Below are positions 54,246 to 63,896 of a DNA stretch of 64,000 nt, one piece after another. Every line of letters starts with the position of its first letter. Within the stretch, counting starts at the first letter, position 1. This stretch comes from Campylobacter concisus (GTDB lineage Bacteria > Campylobacterota > Campylobacteria > Campylobacterales > Campylobacteraceae). The DNA is taken from contig NZ_PIRF01000007.1 in NCBI RefSeq assembly GCF_003049705.1, positions 1 through 64,000 on the forward strand. Reading direction: 5' to 3'. The notes under the pieces are model-generated. The model made no database searches, had not been told where the DNA came from, and saw nothing but the letters and a program-made list of their open reading frames with translations. The position numbers and the translations under genes were made by a program.

Positions 54246-55979
54246 TTAAGAGCCAAATCCCATCTTTTTATCCTCGCCAAAGCTTGAGTTTAGCTCGCGC
54301 TCTATCGTGGTTTTGAAGTCCTCAAAGGTAAAAATCCCATCATCTTTTATAGCTACTTTTAATGCAGTATTTTTTAGCGCGAGGACGATCTGAGCGCCAC
54401 TTAGGTTAAACTCAGCCAGCCTTTCAACGCTAAAGCCATCTTCAAAGCTTGCATTTTCGGGCAAAATTTTACGCCAAATGGCAAGCCTGCCGTTATAATC
54501 AGGCTTTTTAAACTCGATCTTGTAGTCAAATCTTCTAGAAAACGCCACATCAAGGCTTTGTAAGAAATTTGTCGTAGCAATCAGCACGCCCTCAAAGCGC
54601 TCGATCTGCTCTAAAAAGATATTTTGCATTTGATTATGCATCTTCTCAGCCCCGCTCGAGCTCTCCACTCTCGTGCTTAAGAACTGATCGGCCTCATTTA
54701 GCAAGAGCACCGGCTCGCTGCCACTTTTTTTGCAAATTTCTTTGTAAGTATCAAAAATTTTCCTTACATTTTGCTCGCTCTCGCCGACATATTTGCTTAA
54801 AATTTTTGAACAGTCAAAGCTTAAAATTTGCTTCTTTAGGCTCTTTGCAAGCCCAACGGCACTCATCGTCTTACCAGTGCCAGGCTCGCCGTAAAAGATG
54901 ATCTTAGCGTCTATGTTTTTTCTAGTTTTTATGCCCCAGCTGCTAAGTCTAGCAAGCACTTTTTTATCGACTTGCTTTAGTATCGTGCTTAAAAGCTGCT
55001 TTGTCTTTTCGTTTAGCACGACGTCTTCTAGGCTAGTTACTGGCTCTATTAGCTCAAAAATTTCTTGCTCTTTTACTAGGCTTTCGATCTTGATTTTTTT
55101 GCTATTTTTATCATTTTTTGGGTGCATTATGCTTTGCAAAATTTCTTCATTTATAAAAAAGCTCTTGCTTACATTGCCATAAGCGTTTAAAACCTCGTCG
55201 TAGTCAATGAGCGCACCCTCTATGAGCCTTGAGCCGTCCTCTAAAAGAGTGCGATTTTTGATGCGCTCAAGCTCATCTTTGCTTATTAGCCCAACTAGCG
55301 TGTTTAGATCGCGACCATTTTCAAAGTCGCCCGCGTATTCCTCTTTTAAAAGGGCTAAAAATATGATCTGCTCTTTTTCATCAAGCGAATTTTCTTTAAA
55401 AATTTGCTCTATCTTTAGGCTGATCTTGCTTAGTTTTACGCGCTCGTTGATTCGCTTTGTTAGCTCAGAAATTTGTTCATTTATGCGCTTTTTTGCATCA
55501 CTTGAGCCATCGCCAAAAATAGCAGCCTTTGAGTAAAGCTCTACTTTTAAAAACTGATCTTTTAAATACTCCAAATGATCCTCATATGGCGCAAGCTCTG
55601 GTAAATTTATGTCAGCGTTGCCATCTTCAAGAATTTTTAAAAATGTGGCTGATAGAGAAATTTCAGAATGAAGCAACGAAAGAAGCCCTTGAGCTGAAGC
55701 CCTTTGCGTGCTCTCAGGTATTTTAAAAAGACTATAATTTTGTACAATCCAACCACTATCAAGCAAATTTTTTATAAATTTTAGATACAAAAGCTGCTTA
55801 TCATTTTGCGTGCCAAAGACTGCTCCAAGTAGCTCAAAAACACTCATATTAGCTGTTCCTTGCACATAAGCTTTACTTAGATATTTTAAAATTTCTCCCT
55901 CTTCGTCGCCGCACTTTATCAGCTCGTAAATTTTGCTTTTTTTGAGATCCTGGTTTAAAAAATCAAGCAAGTATTTCAC
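54246..55979 (-). CDS. AAA+ ATPase
   Basis: A 577-residue protein with a helical N-terminal region of about 320 residues and a C-terminal AAA+ module: Walker A YGEPGTGKT (about residue 368), Walker B PVLLLNEADQF (Asn-Glu instead of Asp-Glu, about residue 425), sensor ATTNFL and an arginine finger in FSRRFDYKIEF. The closest picture is a FtsH/CDC48-type ATPase domain without a protease. A related single-copy gene occurs in C. jejuni; the substrate is unknown. It shares a base with the end of the preceding fadD-like gene, so it belongs to that operon. Confidence 0.85.
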   Translation of the reverse strand: MKYLLDFLNQDLKKSKIYELIKCGDEEGEILKYLSKAYVQGTANMSVFELLGAVFGTQNDKQLLYLKFIKNLLDSGWIVQNYSLFKIPESTQRASAQGLLSLLHSEISLSATFLKILEDGNADINLPELAPYEDHLEYLKDQFLKVELYSKAAIFGDGSSDAKKRINEQISELTKRINERVKLSKISLKIEQIFKENSLDEKEQIIFLALLKEEYAGDFENGRDLNTLVGLISKDELERIKNRTLLEDGSRLIEGALIDYDEVLNAYGNVSKSFFINEEILQSIMHPKNDKNSKKIKIESLVKEQEIFELIEPVTSLEDVVLNEKTKQLLSTILKQVDKKVLARLSSWGIKTRKNIDAKIIFYGEPGTGKTMSAVGLAKSLKKQILSFDCSKILSKYVGESEQNVRKIFDTYKEICKKSGSEPVLLLNEADQFLSTRVESSSGAEKMHNQMQNIFLEQIERFEGVLIATTNFLQSLDVAFSRRFDYKIEFKKPDYNGRLAIWRKILPENASFEDGFSVERLAEFNLSGAQIVLALKNTALKVAIKDDGIFTFEDFKTTIERELNSSFGEDKKMGFGS

Positions 55980-57655
55980 TAAAATTTATCCTTCATCTGC
56001 TCTATTTGCTCTTTTAATACACGTTTTAGCACCTTACCAGTGGCATTTCTAGGCAACTCTTCGGCAAAATAGATACTCTTTGGTATCTTGAAATTTGCTA
56101 AATTTTTCTTCAAATGCTCTCTTACTGTTTTTTCATCAAGATCCATGCCATCTTTTACCTGAATAAACGCCACAACCTCTTCATCGGCATGCACGTCTTT
56201 TACGCCGATTACCGCTGTTGCTTCAACTGCTTCAAGTTTGTAAATAACCTCTTCGATCTCGCGCGGATAGATGTTAATGCCCTTTGATATGATAAGGTCT
56301 TTTTTACGATCAACGATATAGATAAAGCCCTCTTCATCGACTTTTCCAAGATCTCCGGTCTTTAACCAGCCGTTTATTATGGTCTCATCAGTGATGCTTG
56401 GCATACCATAGTAGCCTTGCATGACGCAGTCGCCCTTTACAATGATCTCGCCGATCTGGCCAACTGGAAGCTCCATCATCTCATCATTTACGATCTTTAC
56501 CTCATAGCCATCAAGCACAGGCCCTACACTTAAGAGCTTTTGTTTATCATATAAATTTGCAGCTACAACTGGCGAGCATTCGCTAAGGCCATATCCCTCG
56601 ACAAGTGTCGCGCGTGGAAATTTCACTCTAAAGTCATCTATCGTCTGCTTTGCAAGCGGAGCCGCACCACTTACAAATAGCCTTATGCGGTTAAACCATC
56701 TAAAATACCAAGGAATTTTAGCCTTACCGATAGCTGTATAGATGGCTGGAATTCCTAAAAATACAGTTACACGCTTTAGCAAAGTTTGTTTTAGTACATT
56801 TGAAAATGGAAATACCGACTTTACAAGTACCATAGATGCACTCGCAAATATCGGAAGCAACACCATTGCAGTTAGCGTAAAACTATGAAACATCGGCAAA
56901 AAGACTATGAAACGATCACTTTTTTTTACTATGAAACGATCATGAGCTCCAATTAAATTTGAAAAGATATTTTTATAGCTTATCATCGCGCCTTTTGGCT
57001 TGCCAGTAGTGCCTGAAGTGTAAATTATATGCATTAAATCATCTATTACCGGATACTTTGTGATACTAAGAGCGTATTTATGATTTAGAGTTTCTATAAA
57101 ATTTATGTTTTTAACAAGGCCATTATTTTCATAGCCCTTACTCATATCCTCTTTTGAAATTTGAGGCGTTGAAGTAAGATACGCGCTCTCGCCATACTCT
57201 TCGTCAGTGTCTATATATTCATCTTTTGAGGCACTTTGAAGTTTCTTTGGTATTGCTCCGATCCAGATTATCTTTCTTAAAATTTCAAGCTCATTTAATG
57301 CGATTAACTCTTTTGCAAGCGAGCTAGACGCAAAAAGCACCTTTGCACCGCAATCATTTATGATATATTCAAACTCGTTTGCTTTTAAAAAAGTATTCAT
57401 AGGCACTGCGATACCGCCAATAGCCGTTATAGCCAAATATGAAATGATAAATTCTTTCGAGTTTGTAACCGCCATAGCTACTTTATCACCAAATTTTACT
57501 CCAGCAAGTTGCAAATAAGCTGCCACTTTATCGACATTTTGCTTTAATTCGCGATATTTTAGCTTCTCTTTTTCTTCAAAAAGAACTACTTGATTTGGAT
57601 TTTCCTTTGCTACTTTGGTTAAAATTTCATAAAAATTATTATAAGAGTATCGCAT
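55979..57655 (-). CDS. Acyl-CoA synthetase (AMP-binding, FadD-like)
   Basis: A 558-residue AMP-forming ligase that activates fatty acids to acyl-CoA. Motifs: P-loop IIYTSGTTGKPKGAM (about residue 210), GYGLSECSP (about residue 335), GWLKTGDLG, then DRKKDLIISKG and the catalytic Lys in PRNATGKVLKR near the C-terminus. Downstream of fadL by 12 bases, so the pair probably imports and activates exogenous fatty acids. Whether the acyl-CoA is then degraded or used for lipids is not shown by the window. Confidence 0.92.
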   Translation of the reverse strand: MRYSYNNFYEILTKVAKENPNQVVLFEEKEKLKYRELKQNVDKVAAYLQLAGVKFGDKVAMAVTNSKEFIISYLAITAIGGIAVPMNTFLKANEFEYIINDCGAKVLFASSSLAKELIALNELEILRKIIWIGAIPKKLQSASKDEYIDTDEEYGESAYLTSTPQISKEDMSKGYENNGLVKNINFIETLNHKYALSITKYPVIDDLMHIIYTSGTTGKPKGAMISYKNIFSNLIGAHDRFIVKKSDRFIVFLPMFHSFTLTAMVLLPIFASASMVLVKSVFPFSNVLKQTLLKRVTVFLGIPAIYTAIGKAKIPWYFRWFNRIRLFVSGAAPLAKQTIDDFRVKFPRATLVEGYGLSECSPVVAANLYDKQKLLSVGPVLDGYEVKIVNDEMMELPVGQIGEIIVKGDCVMQGYYGMPSITDETIINGWLKTGDLGKVDEEGFIYIVDRKKDLIISKGINIYPREIEEVIYKLEAVEATAVIGVKDVHADEEVVAFIQVKDGMDLDEKTVREHLKKNLANFKIPKSIYFAEELPRNATGKVLKRVLKEQIEQMKDKF

Positions 57656-57667
57656 TATTGACCCTAA

Positions 57668-58897
57668 CTAAAATGTATATTTAAAAGTCGTACCAAGGAT
57701 TTGGATCGTACCAGTATCAAATTCCCCTGACATTTTTCCAGTATCTGATGAAATACCTGTCGCACGCTTCTTATCACGGTGTTGATAAACATATCCAAGT
57801 GCCATTTCAAGATTTGGCGTAAATTTATAATTTACTCCAAAAGAATATACCTTAGATGTAGTATTTGGAAGCTCTAATCCAGTATGCTTGCTGCTTGTAA
57901 TATCTTCATCATAGGCAAAGCCAGCCATTAGTCTAAATTTTTCATTTACATCATAGGCAAGACCTAGTCTATATGTATTTGTATCTTTTGCATTTTTTAT
58001 GACTGGATCATCCATTAGCCTTGCAAAAGCTGGACGTGAGTGGGCTGTGTCTTTATCCATGTATTCAAAGTCATAGCCTTTAAATTTAGACCAATACGTC
58101 CTCTCAAAAGCTAGCAAAAGAGTAAAATCGCTAAATTTATATCCAGTTGCAAGTACAAGCTGTGCAGGAAGTGGGATCTCAACTCTAGTCTTTCCATGAT
58201 AGCTTATAGGTGCGAATAGCCCTTTAAAATCAGCATCTGTATGGCCTTTAAGTTCTAAATTTACCTTTGAGCGGTAAGTAACGGCAAGGCTTAAATCTTC
58301 AATAGGTCTATAAGTAAGTGCGACATTGTAACCGTAGTCCATGCCATCACCTTTTATCTCTCTGTAGCCTATCTGTCCAAAATCACTTGCTATCTTACCT
58401 TTACTATAAACACCTCTAGCACCAAGAGCAATAGCAAGCTTATCGTTTATGCGGTAAGCTACGGTTGGATTTAACTCAACAACTTGCAGCTTAAACCTTT
58501 TAGCGGTAAATGCAGTAGCTGGATCTTCCCATGATACACCAACAGCAGCAGGAACGGCAAGAGCTAAACCAAATTTCCAGTTTTCATAAATTTCTGGCGT
58601 TACAAAACTAAATGTACCAGCTAGCGAGTCAAATTTTTCTGACCTATAGCTTTTGCCACTATCACTTTTAAACTCGAGCTTATTTATATGAAACCAGCCA
58701 AGCGTGCTTTCAAAATGGTGAAGCCCGTCTAAAAACATCATATTTGCTGGGTTAAAATACGCCGCATCAGCCCCAAAACTAAAGGCTATGTTACTAGCAG
58801 CAAGACCTAAAGAATCAGCACTTTGCTCAGGAACTTTATAACCTCCAGCATTTAGCAAAGTAGATATTGCAATAATGCTTAATAGCACTTTTTTCAT
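57668..58897 (-). CDS. FadL-family outer membrane transporter
   Basis: A 409-residue outer membrane beta-barrel of the FadL/TodX family: signal peptide [18 protein letters not shown], then [20 protein letters not shown] and [10 protein letters not shown], the N-terminal hatch motif, and a C-terminal Phe as in most outer membrane porins. It should pass long-chain fatty acids or other hydrophobic molecules. The frame extends 16 codons upstream, but the ATG at 58897 has an AAAGGA site, starts the signal peptide and overlaps the nfo stop by 4 bases. Confidence 0.93.
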   Translation of the reverse strand: MKKVLLSIIAISTLLNAGGYKVPEQSADSLGLAASNIAFSFGADAAYFNPANMMFLDGLHHFESTLGWFHINKLEFKSDSGKSYRSEKFDSLAGTFSFVTPEIYENWKFGLALAVPAAVGVSWEDPATAFTAKRFKLQVVELNPTVAYRINDKLAIALGARGVYSKGKIASDFGQIGYREIKGDGMDYGYNVALTYRPIEDLSLAVTYRSKVNLELKGHTDADFKGLFAPISYHGKTRVEIPLPAQLVLATGYKFSDFTLLLAFERTYWSKFKGYDFEYMDKDTAHSRPAFARLMDDPVIKNAKDTNTYRLGLAYDVNEKFRLMAGFAYDEDITSSKHTGLELPNTTSKVYSFGVNYKFTPNLEMALGYVYQHRDKKRATGISSDTGKMSGEFDTGTIQILGTTFKYTF

Positions 58898-59745
58898 AGT
58901 TTTTCCTTTTCGAAATTTCTTAAAATTTTTATCTCGTCTTCCCAAATACTCTCGTCAATCGTCTCTAATATTAAAGGAATTTCGCCTATTTTATCATCAT
59001 TTATTATATTTTTAAAAGCACTAAATCCAAGCTCACCCTTGCCAAGGCTCTCGTGCCTATCTTTTTTCGAGCCAAGTCCAAATTTTGCATCATTTAAATG
59101 CATGCCAGATAAAAATTTATAGCCAATGATCGCATCAAATTCCCCCATAGTTTTGGCGTAGGCCTCTTTACTTCTTAGATCATATCCAGCAGCAAATGCG
59201 TGACAGGTATCAAAGCAAACACCAACCCTACTCTCATCGTCTACTCGCTCTATCAAATAAGCAATCTGCTTAAAACTAAAGCCTAAATTTGAGCCTTGTG
59301 CAGCTGTATTTTCGATGACTAGCTTTACACCGCTTGTGCGTTTAAGTGCCACATTCATGCAGTTTGCGATATTATCTAAGCACTCTTTTTCACTTATTTG
59401 TTTTAGATGTGAGCCTGGATGAAAATTTAAAAGCTCTAGCCCAAGCTTACTGGCGCGATCTATCTCATCCACAAAGGCTTCAAGCGACTTTGCTCTTGCC
59501 TCCTCATCTGGATGGCCTAAATTTATCAAGTAACTACTGTGTGGCAAAACATGCTTTGTGCTTATGCCAGAAATTTTTAGATTTTCTTTAAACTGCTCTA
59601 TTTCACTAGCACTTAGCTCTTTTGCATTCCACTGGCGTTGATTTTTTGTAAAAAGAGCAAAGGCATTTGCTCCTATTTTTGCAGCATTTAACGGAGCGTT
59701 AAACACGCCTCCAGCCGCACTTACGTGAGCTCCGATGTATCTCAT
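58894..59745 (-). CDS. nfo: Endonuclease IV
   Basis: AP endonuclease of base-excision repair with three metal ions; 283 residues, the family length. Signature elements: [11 protein letters not shown] at the start, NFHPGSH (about residue 107), [15 protein letters not shown] (about residue 174), GMHLNDAK (about residue 213) and DRHESLGKG. Overlaps the upstream lipoprotein gene and the downstream fadL by 4 bases each. Confidence 0.95.
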   Translation of the reverse strand: MRYIGAHVSAAGGVFNAPLNAAKIGANAFALFTKNQRQWNAKELSASEIEQFKENLKISGISTKHVLPHSSYLINLGHPDEEARAKSLEAFVDEIDRASKLGLELLNFHPGSHLKQISEKECLDNIANCMNVALKRTSGVKLVIENTAAQGSNLGFSFKQIAYLIERVDDESRVGVCFDTCHAFAAGYDLRSKEAYAKTMGEFDAIIGYKFLSGMHLNDAKFGLGSKKDRHESLGKGELGFSAFKNIINDDKIGEIPLILETIDESIWEDEIKILRNFEKEKL

Positions 59746-60212
59746 TTTAACTCTTTTATTATCACTCTTATTTTATTTTTGCTATCTATAAATTTGACGT
59801 AGTTGTCGCAAACCTCGTATTTTATAAAATATGAACTTAGATCTTGGCTAAAACCACACTCCGTATTTATCAAGCCTTTGCCATCATAAATCTTTTCTCT
59901 TTGCAAAATTTCTTCAAAAAGGCTCTCATAGTGCGAAGCTAGAAAAAATTTCTCATTAAACTCAGTCTTGTTAAAACAAGCATTATTTATGCAAATTTTA
60001 TCTCTTATGTTTATGTTTGCGGTGTTTACGCCAGAGCTATAAATTTGCAAATTTAGCTCATTTTTATATTTATGGAAAAATCCAACGTCATTTATCTTGA
60101 TCATCGGAGAAAATAAAGTAACTTGAAAAGCTTGTGAATTTTGCGGCGTTTTGGTAGCCACGCAACCTGTAAAAATAAAAACAGATAACAAAGTAAATAA
60201 AAAATTTTTCAA
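59742..60212 (-). CDS. Lipoprotein of unknown function
   Basis: A 156-residue protein with a signal peptide and lipobox FTGC (Cys at residue 17). The mature part is small, beta-rich by composition and has four further cysteines. No family is recognised. First gene of the operon with nfo, fadL and fadD-like; a role in the envelope is likely from the lipid anchor. Confidence 0.8.
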   Translation of the reverse strand: MKNFLFTLLSVFIFTGCVATKTPQNSQAFQVTLFSPMIKINDVGFFHKYKNELNLQIYSSGVNTANINIRDKICINNACFNKTEFNEKFFLASHYESLFEEILQREKIYDGKGLINTECGFSQDLSSYFIKYEVCDNYVKFIDSKNKIRVIIKELK

Positions 60213-60239
60213 AAATTTTTCCTTATTAATCTAAAATTA

Positions 60240-60245
60240 AGTATA
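60240..60245 (-). promoter_or_regulatory. -10 box for the lipoprotein-nfo-fadL operon
   Basis: TATACT on the minus strand 28 bases before the lipoprotein gene, back to back with the tRNA-Glu promoter. Confidence 0.4.
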
Positions 60246-60252
60246 AAAGAAA

Positions 60253-60258
60253 TATAAT
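60253..60258 (+). promoter_or_regulatory. -10 box for tRNA-Glu(TTC)
   Basis: TATAAT 22 bases before the tRNA-Glu gene at 60281. Confidence 0.5.
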
Positions 60259-60280
60259 CCCAACTTCATAACCGACATGT

Positions 60281-60355
60281 GGCCCATTCGTCTAGCGGTT
60301 AGGACATCGCCCTTTCACGGCGGTAACACGAGTTCGAGTCTCGTATGGGTCACCA
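60281..60355 (+). tRNA. tRNA-Glu (anticodon TTC)
   Basis: Complete cloverleaf with CCA; acceptor GGCCCAT / ATGGGTC, anticodon arm TCGCC-CTTTCAC-GGCGG. Twin of the Glu(CTC) gene at 42117 outside the anticodon arm. Confidence 0.96.
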
Positions 60356-60438
60356 CTTCTAAAAATCAAAATCTTATCCATATAAGCTTTAAAATATAGT
60401 TAATCTTAAATATTATTTTTAATTGTTATTTTAAATTT

Positions 60439-60999
60439 TTATTGAACTGTGCCGCTTTCAATTAAATGCGTTATTAAAATTTTAAAACCTAGAAAAATTA
60501 ATATCGCTCCTCCCAGAAAGAGCGCCTTTTTCTCTAAAATTTCACCCATAAATTTACCTATATAAAAAGCAACCAGACTTAATGCAAAGCAGACTACACC
60601 GATGATAAGTGAGCTTTGAAAGATGTTTATCTCTTCAAAGCTAAGTGTGACACCAACGGCAAGAGCATCCACACTAGTAGCAAATGCCCCATACAAAATG
60701 GTCTTAAATCCTATCTTAAGATACTCGCACTCCTCTTTGCTACAGGCCTCTTTAAACATTCTAAAACCAAGAAAGCAAAGTATAAAAAATGCGATGAAGT
60801 GATCGATAGAGCTTATAAATTTTGCAAAACTAACACCTAAAAGATAGCCAAGAAGTGGCATAAGAAACTGAAAAAAGCCAAGCGTAAAAGCAATAAATAA
60901 AATTTTATTAAGAGCTAAATTTTTATACCTTGCGCCATTTGCCATATTTAGTGCCGCGCTATCCATACTAAGAGCGAAGCTAAGAAGTAAAAGTTGCAT
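60439..60999 (-). CDS. mntP: Manganese efflux pump MntP
   Basis: A 186-residue membrane protein with six helices, two repeats each carrying an Asp motif: [14 protein letters not shown] (about residue 12) and [12 protein letters not shown] (about residue 109). This pattern is the MntP (YebN) manganese exporter. No yybP-ykoY riboswitch-like structure was seen upstream. Divergent from the DUF4197 gene. Confidence 0.92.
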   Translation of the reverse strand: MQLLLLSFALSMDSAALNMANGARYKNLALNKILFIAFTLGFFQFLMPLLGYLLGVSFAKFISSIDHFIAFFILCFLGFRMFKEACSKEECEYLKIGFKTILYGAFATSVDALAVGVTLSFEEINIFQSSLIIGVVCFALSLVAFYIGKFMGEILEKKALFLGGAILIFLGFKILITHLIESGTVQ

Positions 61000-61050
61000 A
61001 GTCTTCCTTTAAAAAAAGGTTAAATTCTAGTGCAAAAAGATTAAATTTAT

Positions 61051-61079
61051 TTTAAGTGTTTAGATATTTTTTGTATGAT
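61051..61079 (+). promoter_or_regulatory. Campylobacter-type promoter of the DUF4197 gene
   Basis: TTTAAGTGTT (61051-61060) matches the upstream element described for Campylobacter sigma-70 promoters, with -10 TATGAT at 61074-61079. A leader of about 25 bases and an AAGGAAAG ribosome binding site follow. Confidence 0.6.
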
Positions 61080-61108
61080 TTTGCTTTAAATTTAAAAAAG
61101 GAAAGAAG

Positions 61109-61858
61109 ATGAAAAGATCTCTTGTTATTCTTTGTGGCGCGCTTGCTTTAAATTTACAAGCCACAAATATGGACGATATGATAAACAAAGGCGTCAAAAT
61201 CGCCACTCACGCATCAAGCGGCGACTATAAAAGCTTAGTTAGTGAAGCGCTAAATGCCGCTGTTAGCGAGCTTTCAAAAGAGGGCTTTATAAACAATGCT
61301 ACGGCTAAAATTCCACTTCCAAAAAGCCTTGAAATGGCGTCAAATTTAGCCAAAAAAGTAGGCGGAGAGAAGTGGGCGCAGGATCTTAGCAAGTCGATAA
61401 ATAACGCTGCGACCACGGCTGTGCCAAAGGCTGCTGAAATTTTTAGCGAGAGCATAAAAAACATGAGCGAAGCCGATGTCAAAAAGCTCTTTAATGGCGG
61501 CAGCGACAGCGTTACGAAGTATTTGCAGCAAAGCTCCAGCCAAAAGCTAAAGGCGGCATTTACGCCGATAATTGAGAAAATGATGAGTGATAATAGCTTC
61601 GCGACTGCCTATAATGGGCTAAATTCTTTCATCGTCGGCTCAGCAAAAAATAATGAAACGATAAAATCAGTAAAGAGCCTAGCTAAAAATTTAGGTGCAA
61701 GCGAGTATGTACCAGATGACGTCGAGGACCTAAATGCATATATCACAAGAAAGACGCTAGATGGGCTATTTAACGTGATGAGCGAGAAGGAAAAAGGGCT
61801 AAGAAGCGGCTTTAGCCTAGATAGCGGCAAAAAGGTGCTAGACTCGATCTTTAAATGA
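61109..61858 (+). CDS. DUF4197 family exported protein
   Basis: A 249-residue protein with a signal peptide (MKRSLVILCGALALNLQAT) and a helical DUF4197 domain over most of the rest (from SLVSEALNAAVSELSKEGF to the end). Periplasmic, with no known function. Overlaps the following transporter gene by 4 bases. Confidence 0.85.
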   Translation: MKRSLVILCGALALNLQATNMDDMINKGVKIATHASSGDYKSLVSEALNAAVSELSKEGFINNATAKIPLPKSLEMASNLAKKVGGEKWAQDLSKSINNAATTAVPKAAEIFSESIKNMSEADVKKLFNGGSDSVTKYLQQSSSQKLKAAFTPIIEKMMSDNSFATAYNGLNSFIVGSAKNNETIKSVKSLAKNLGASEYVPDDVEDLNAYITRKTLDGLFNVMSEKEKGLRSGFSLDSGKKVLDSIFK

Positions 61859-62730
61859 AAAATTTAAGCGCGCAAAATAGAGCCGACATCGCACTCATCG
61901 TAGTTGCCATCGTTTGGGGCGCTACGTTTTTACCTATGGCAAACGCACTAAAGACAAATAGTGTCTTTGTCATGCTCTTTTGTAGATTTTTTATTTCCGC
62001 TATCTTTATGGGACTTATAGCATTTAAATTTTCTAAAATTTTTAATAAAAAAAGTGTAGTTTATGGCACTATCCTTGGCGTAGTTCTTTTTGGTTCGTTT
62101 GTTGCTCAAACTTACGCTCTAAAGCTTACTTTTAGCTCAAGTGTTGCCTTTATTACTGGGCTTGAATGTGTGATTGTGCCTTTTATGACAGCACTTATTT
62201 TTAAAAATAAAATAACCATTTTTGCTATTTTTGGTGCATTTATTGCCATTTTTGGACTATGGCTTTTAAGTGGAGCCACTCTTGCCTTAGGAGCTGGCGA
62301 GGCACTTGCCCTACTTTGTGCCATATTTTATGCACTTTACACGAGCTTAAATGGCCACTTTGTAAGAAAATGCGAGCTTTATTTGCTTGTATTTGTGGTA
62401 TTTCTCACCGTCTCTTTACTCTCATTTGTCTTTGCGTTTATTGAAGGTAGTGTGGCGCCAAATTACGATAGGGAATTTTTTATAGCAATTTTTATCACTG
62501 CATTTATTGGCACCATATTTTGCTACTTTGTTCAAACCATTGCTCAAAGATATACAACGGCTAGCAAGGCAGCTTTATTTTTCTGTCTTGAACCAGTTTC
62601 TGCTGGCTTTATCGGCTATTTTTTCGCTGGTGAAAAGCTAACTCTCATACAAATTTTTGGCGCGATCTTAATAATCTTTGGAGTTATTTTTAGCGAATTT
62701 GGTAAAAATGTTTCCCTAGGTAAAAACTAG
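61855..62730 (+). CDS. EamA/DMT family transporter
   Basis: A 291-residue inner membrane protein with ten helices in two EamA repeats; the first begins ALIVVAIVWGATFLPMANAL. DMT exporters move amino acids, metabolites or drugs; the substrate cannot be told. Overlaps the DUF4197 gene (ATGA) and converges on the methyltransferase gene with one base between the stops. Confidence 0.9.
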   Translation: MKNLSAQNRADIALIVVAIVWGATFLPMANALKTNSVFVMLFCRFFISAIFMGLIAFKFSKIFNKKSVVYGTILGVVLFGSFVAQTYALKLTFSSSVAFITGLECVIVPFMTALIFKNKITIFAIFGAFIAIFGLWLLSGATLALGAGEALALLCAIFYALYTSLNGHFVRKCELYLLVFVVFLTVSLLSFVFAFIEGSVAPNYDREFFIAIFITAFIGTIFCYFVQTIAQRYTTASKAALFFCLEPVSAGFIGYFFAGEKLTLIQIFGAILIIFGVIFSEFGKNVSLGKN

Positions 62731-62731
62731 T

Positions 62732-63457
62732 TTAAAAGACAAAAAGCTTCATCTGCGACTCTATCTTTTCATCTATAAACTCGCCGTCAAATCTCTCTTT
62801 TAAGATCGCTAAAACCACCTTTTCATCGTAGTTTTTGGCTCCATTTATCTCAAGGTGCCAGCAGATATTCTCAGCAGCTTCTTGCACACTTCGTCTTGCG
62901 ATCCTTGTTTCGTTTAAAATTTCACTCTTATAAGCGATCCCTTGCTTATTTAGCCACGCTTCAAGCCTATTTACAACATTTTTTTGCGAGAGCGTTCGGC
63001 CAAATTTTTTAAAAAATGGCTCTAGCAGATCAGAGCTTCTAGGCTTATCCCAGCCAAGATAGAGTTTTTGTTTTGCGATACTATGAAATTTAGCAAAATC
63101 TTCATCGCTAGCAATCGCTGGACTCATCGTGCAAATGGCGATATCAAAGCGCTTTGCGGGCTTAAATTCTCTCCACGAGCAAACCTCGCTAGTTAAATTT
63201 GTCACCCCAAATCTTTTAGCATCTTCATTTAAAATTTCTATCATATTTTTTGAGCTATCAATGCCAGTTATATTTTTTGCAGTTTTTGACAAAAATATCG
63301 TCCAAACACCGGTACCACAGCCTATATCAAGAATTTCTTTACCGCTAAAATCAACCCCCCAACACAAAGCTTTAGCAAAAATTTGTTGCTGAATAGCACT
63401 TACTTTGCCATCAAACCTTTGATAATTTGACGCCTTTTTATCCCATAAATTTTGCAT
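62732..63457 (-). CDS. Class I SAM-dependent methyltransferase
   Basis: A 241-residue soluble protein. Motif I is EILDIGCGTGVWTIF (about residue 40), followed by an acidic residue in ITGIDSSKNMIEIL and motif IV-like FDIAICTMSPA (about residue 105). The substrate (small molecule, RNA or protein) is not indicated. Divergent from the thioesterase gene. Confidence 0.88.
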   Translation of the reverse strand: MQNLWDKKASNYQRFDGKVSAIQQQIFAKALCWGVDFSGKEILDIGCGTGVWTIFLSKTAKNITGIDSSKNMIEILNEDAKRFGVTNLTSEVCSWREFKPAKRFDIAICTMSPAIASDEDFAKFHSIAKQKLYLGWDKPRSSDLLEPFFKKFGRTLSQKNVVNRLEAWLNKQGIAYKSEILNETRIARRSVQEAAENICWHLEINGAKNYDEKVVLAILKERFDGEFIDEKIESQMKLFVF

Positions 63458-63503
63458 TTTAGCTCCTTATTTTTGGTTATAATTCTAGCAAAAAAGGCCA
63501 GAA

Positions 63504-63896
63504 ATGAAAGATTTTATCTACAAAGTAATAATCCCGCTACAAGCCATTGATATGCATGGACACATGAATAATGTCTATTATTTTACTCTTATGCAAGAGG
63601 CTGCATTTGCACACTCTGCAGCGGTTGGTGACACGGTCGAGGCGCAGTATAAAAGAGGCGAGATCTGGCTCATTAGAAAAAATGAAGCCAAATATATAAA
63701 AAGCGTAAAATTAATGGATGAGGTAGAAATTCACACTTACACACAAGCTGAAGGCAAGGCGACTTCGTGTAGATATTTTGAGTTTAAAAAAGATGGCGAG
63801 CTAATAGCAACTGGCAAGACGGAGTTTGTCTATATCGATCTAAAGACAAACCGTCCAAAAGCCATTCCAGCTGAGATCATCGCTCTTTACTCGTGA
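63504..63896 (+). CDS. Hotdog-fold acyl-CoA thioesterase (4HBT type)
   Basis: A 130-residue hotdog protein. The active-site motif IDMHGHMNNVYYF (about residue 13) has the catalytic-type Asp and the conserved HMNN-x-x-Y block. It probably cleaves acyl-CoA thioesters; the chain length is unknown. Its 3' end overlaps the converging partial gene by 10 bases. Confidence 0.88.
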   Translation: MKDFIYKVIIPLQAIDMHGHMNNVYYFTLMQEAAFAHSAAVGDTVEAQYKRGEIWLIRKNEAKYIKSVKLMDEVEIHTYTQAEGKATSCRYFEFKKDGELIATGKTEFVYIDLKTNRPKAIPAEIIALYS

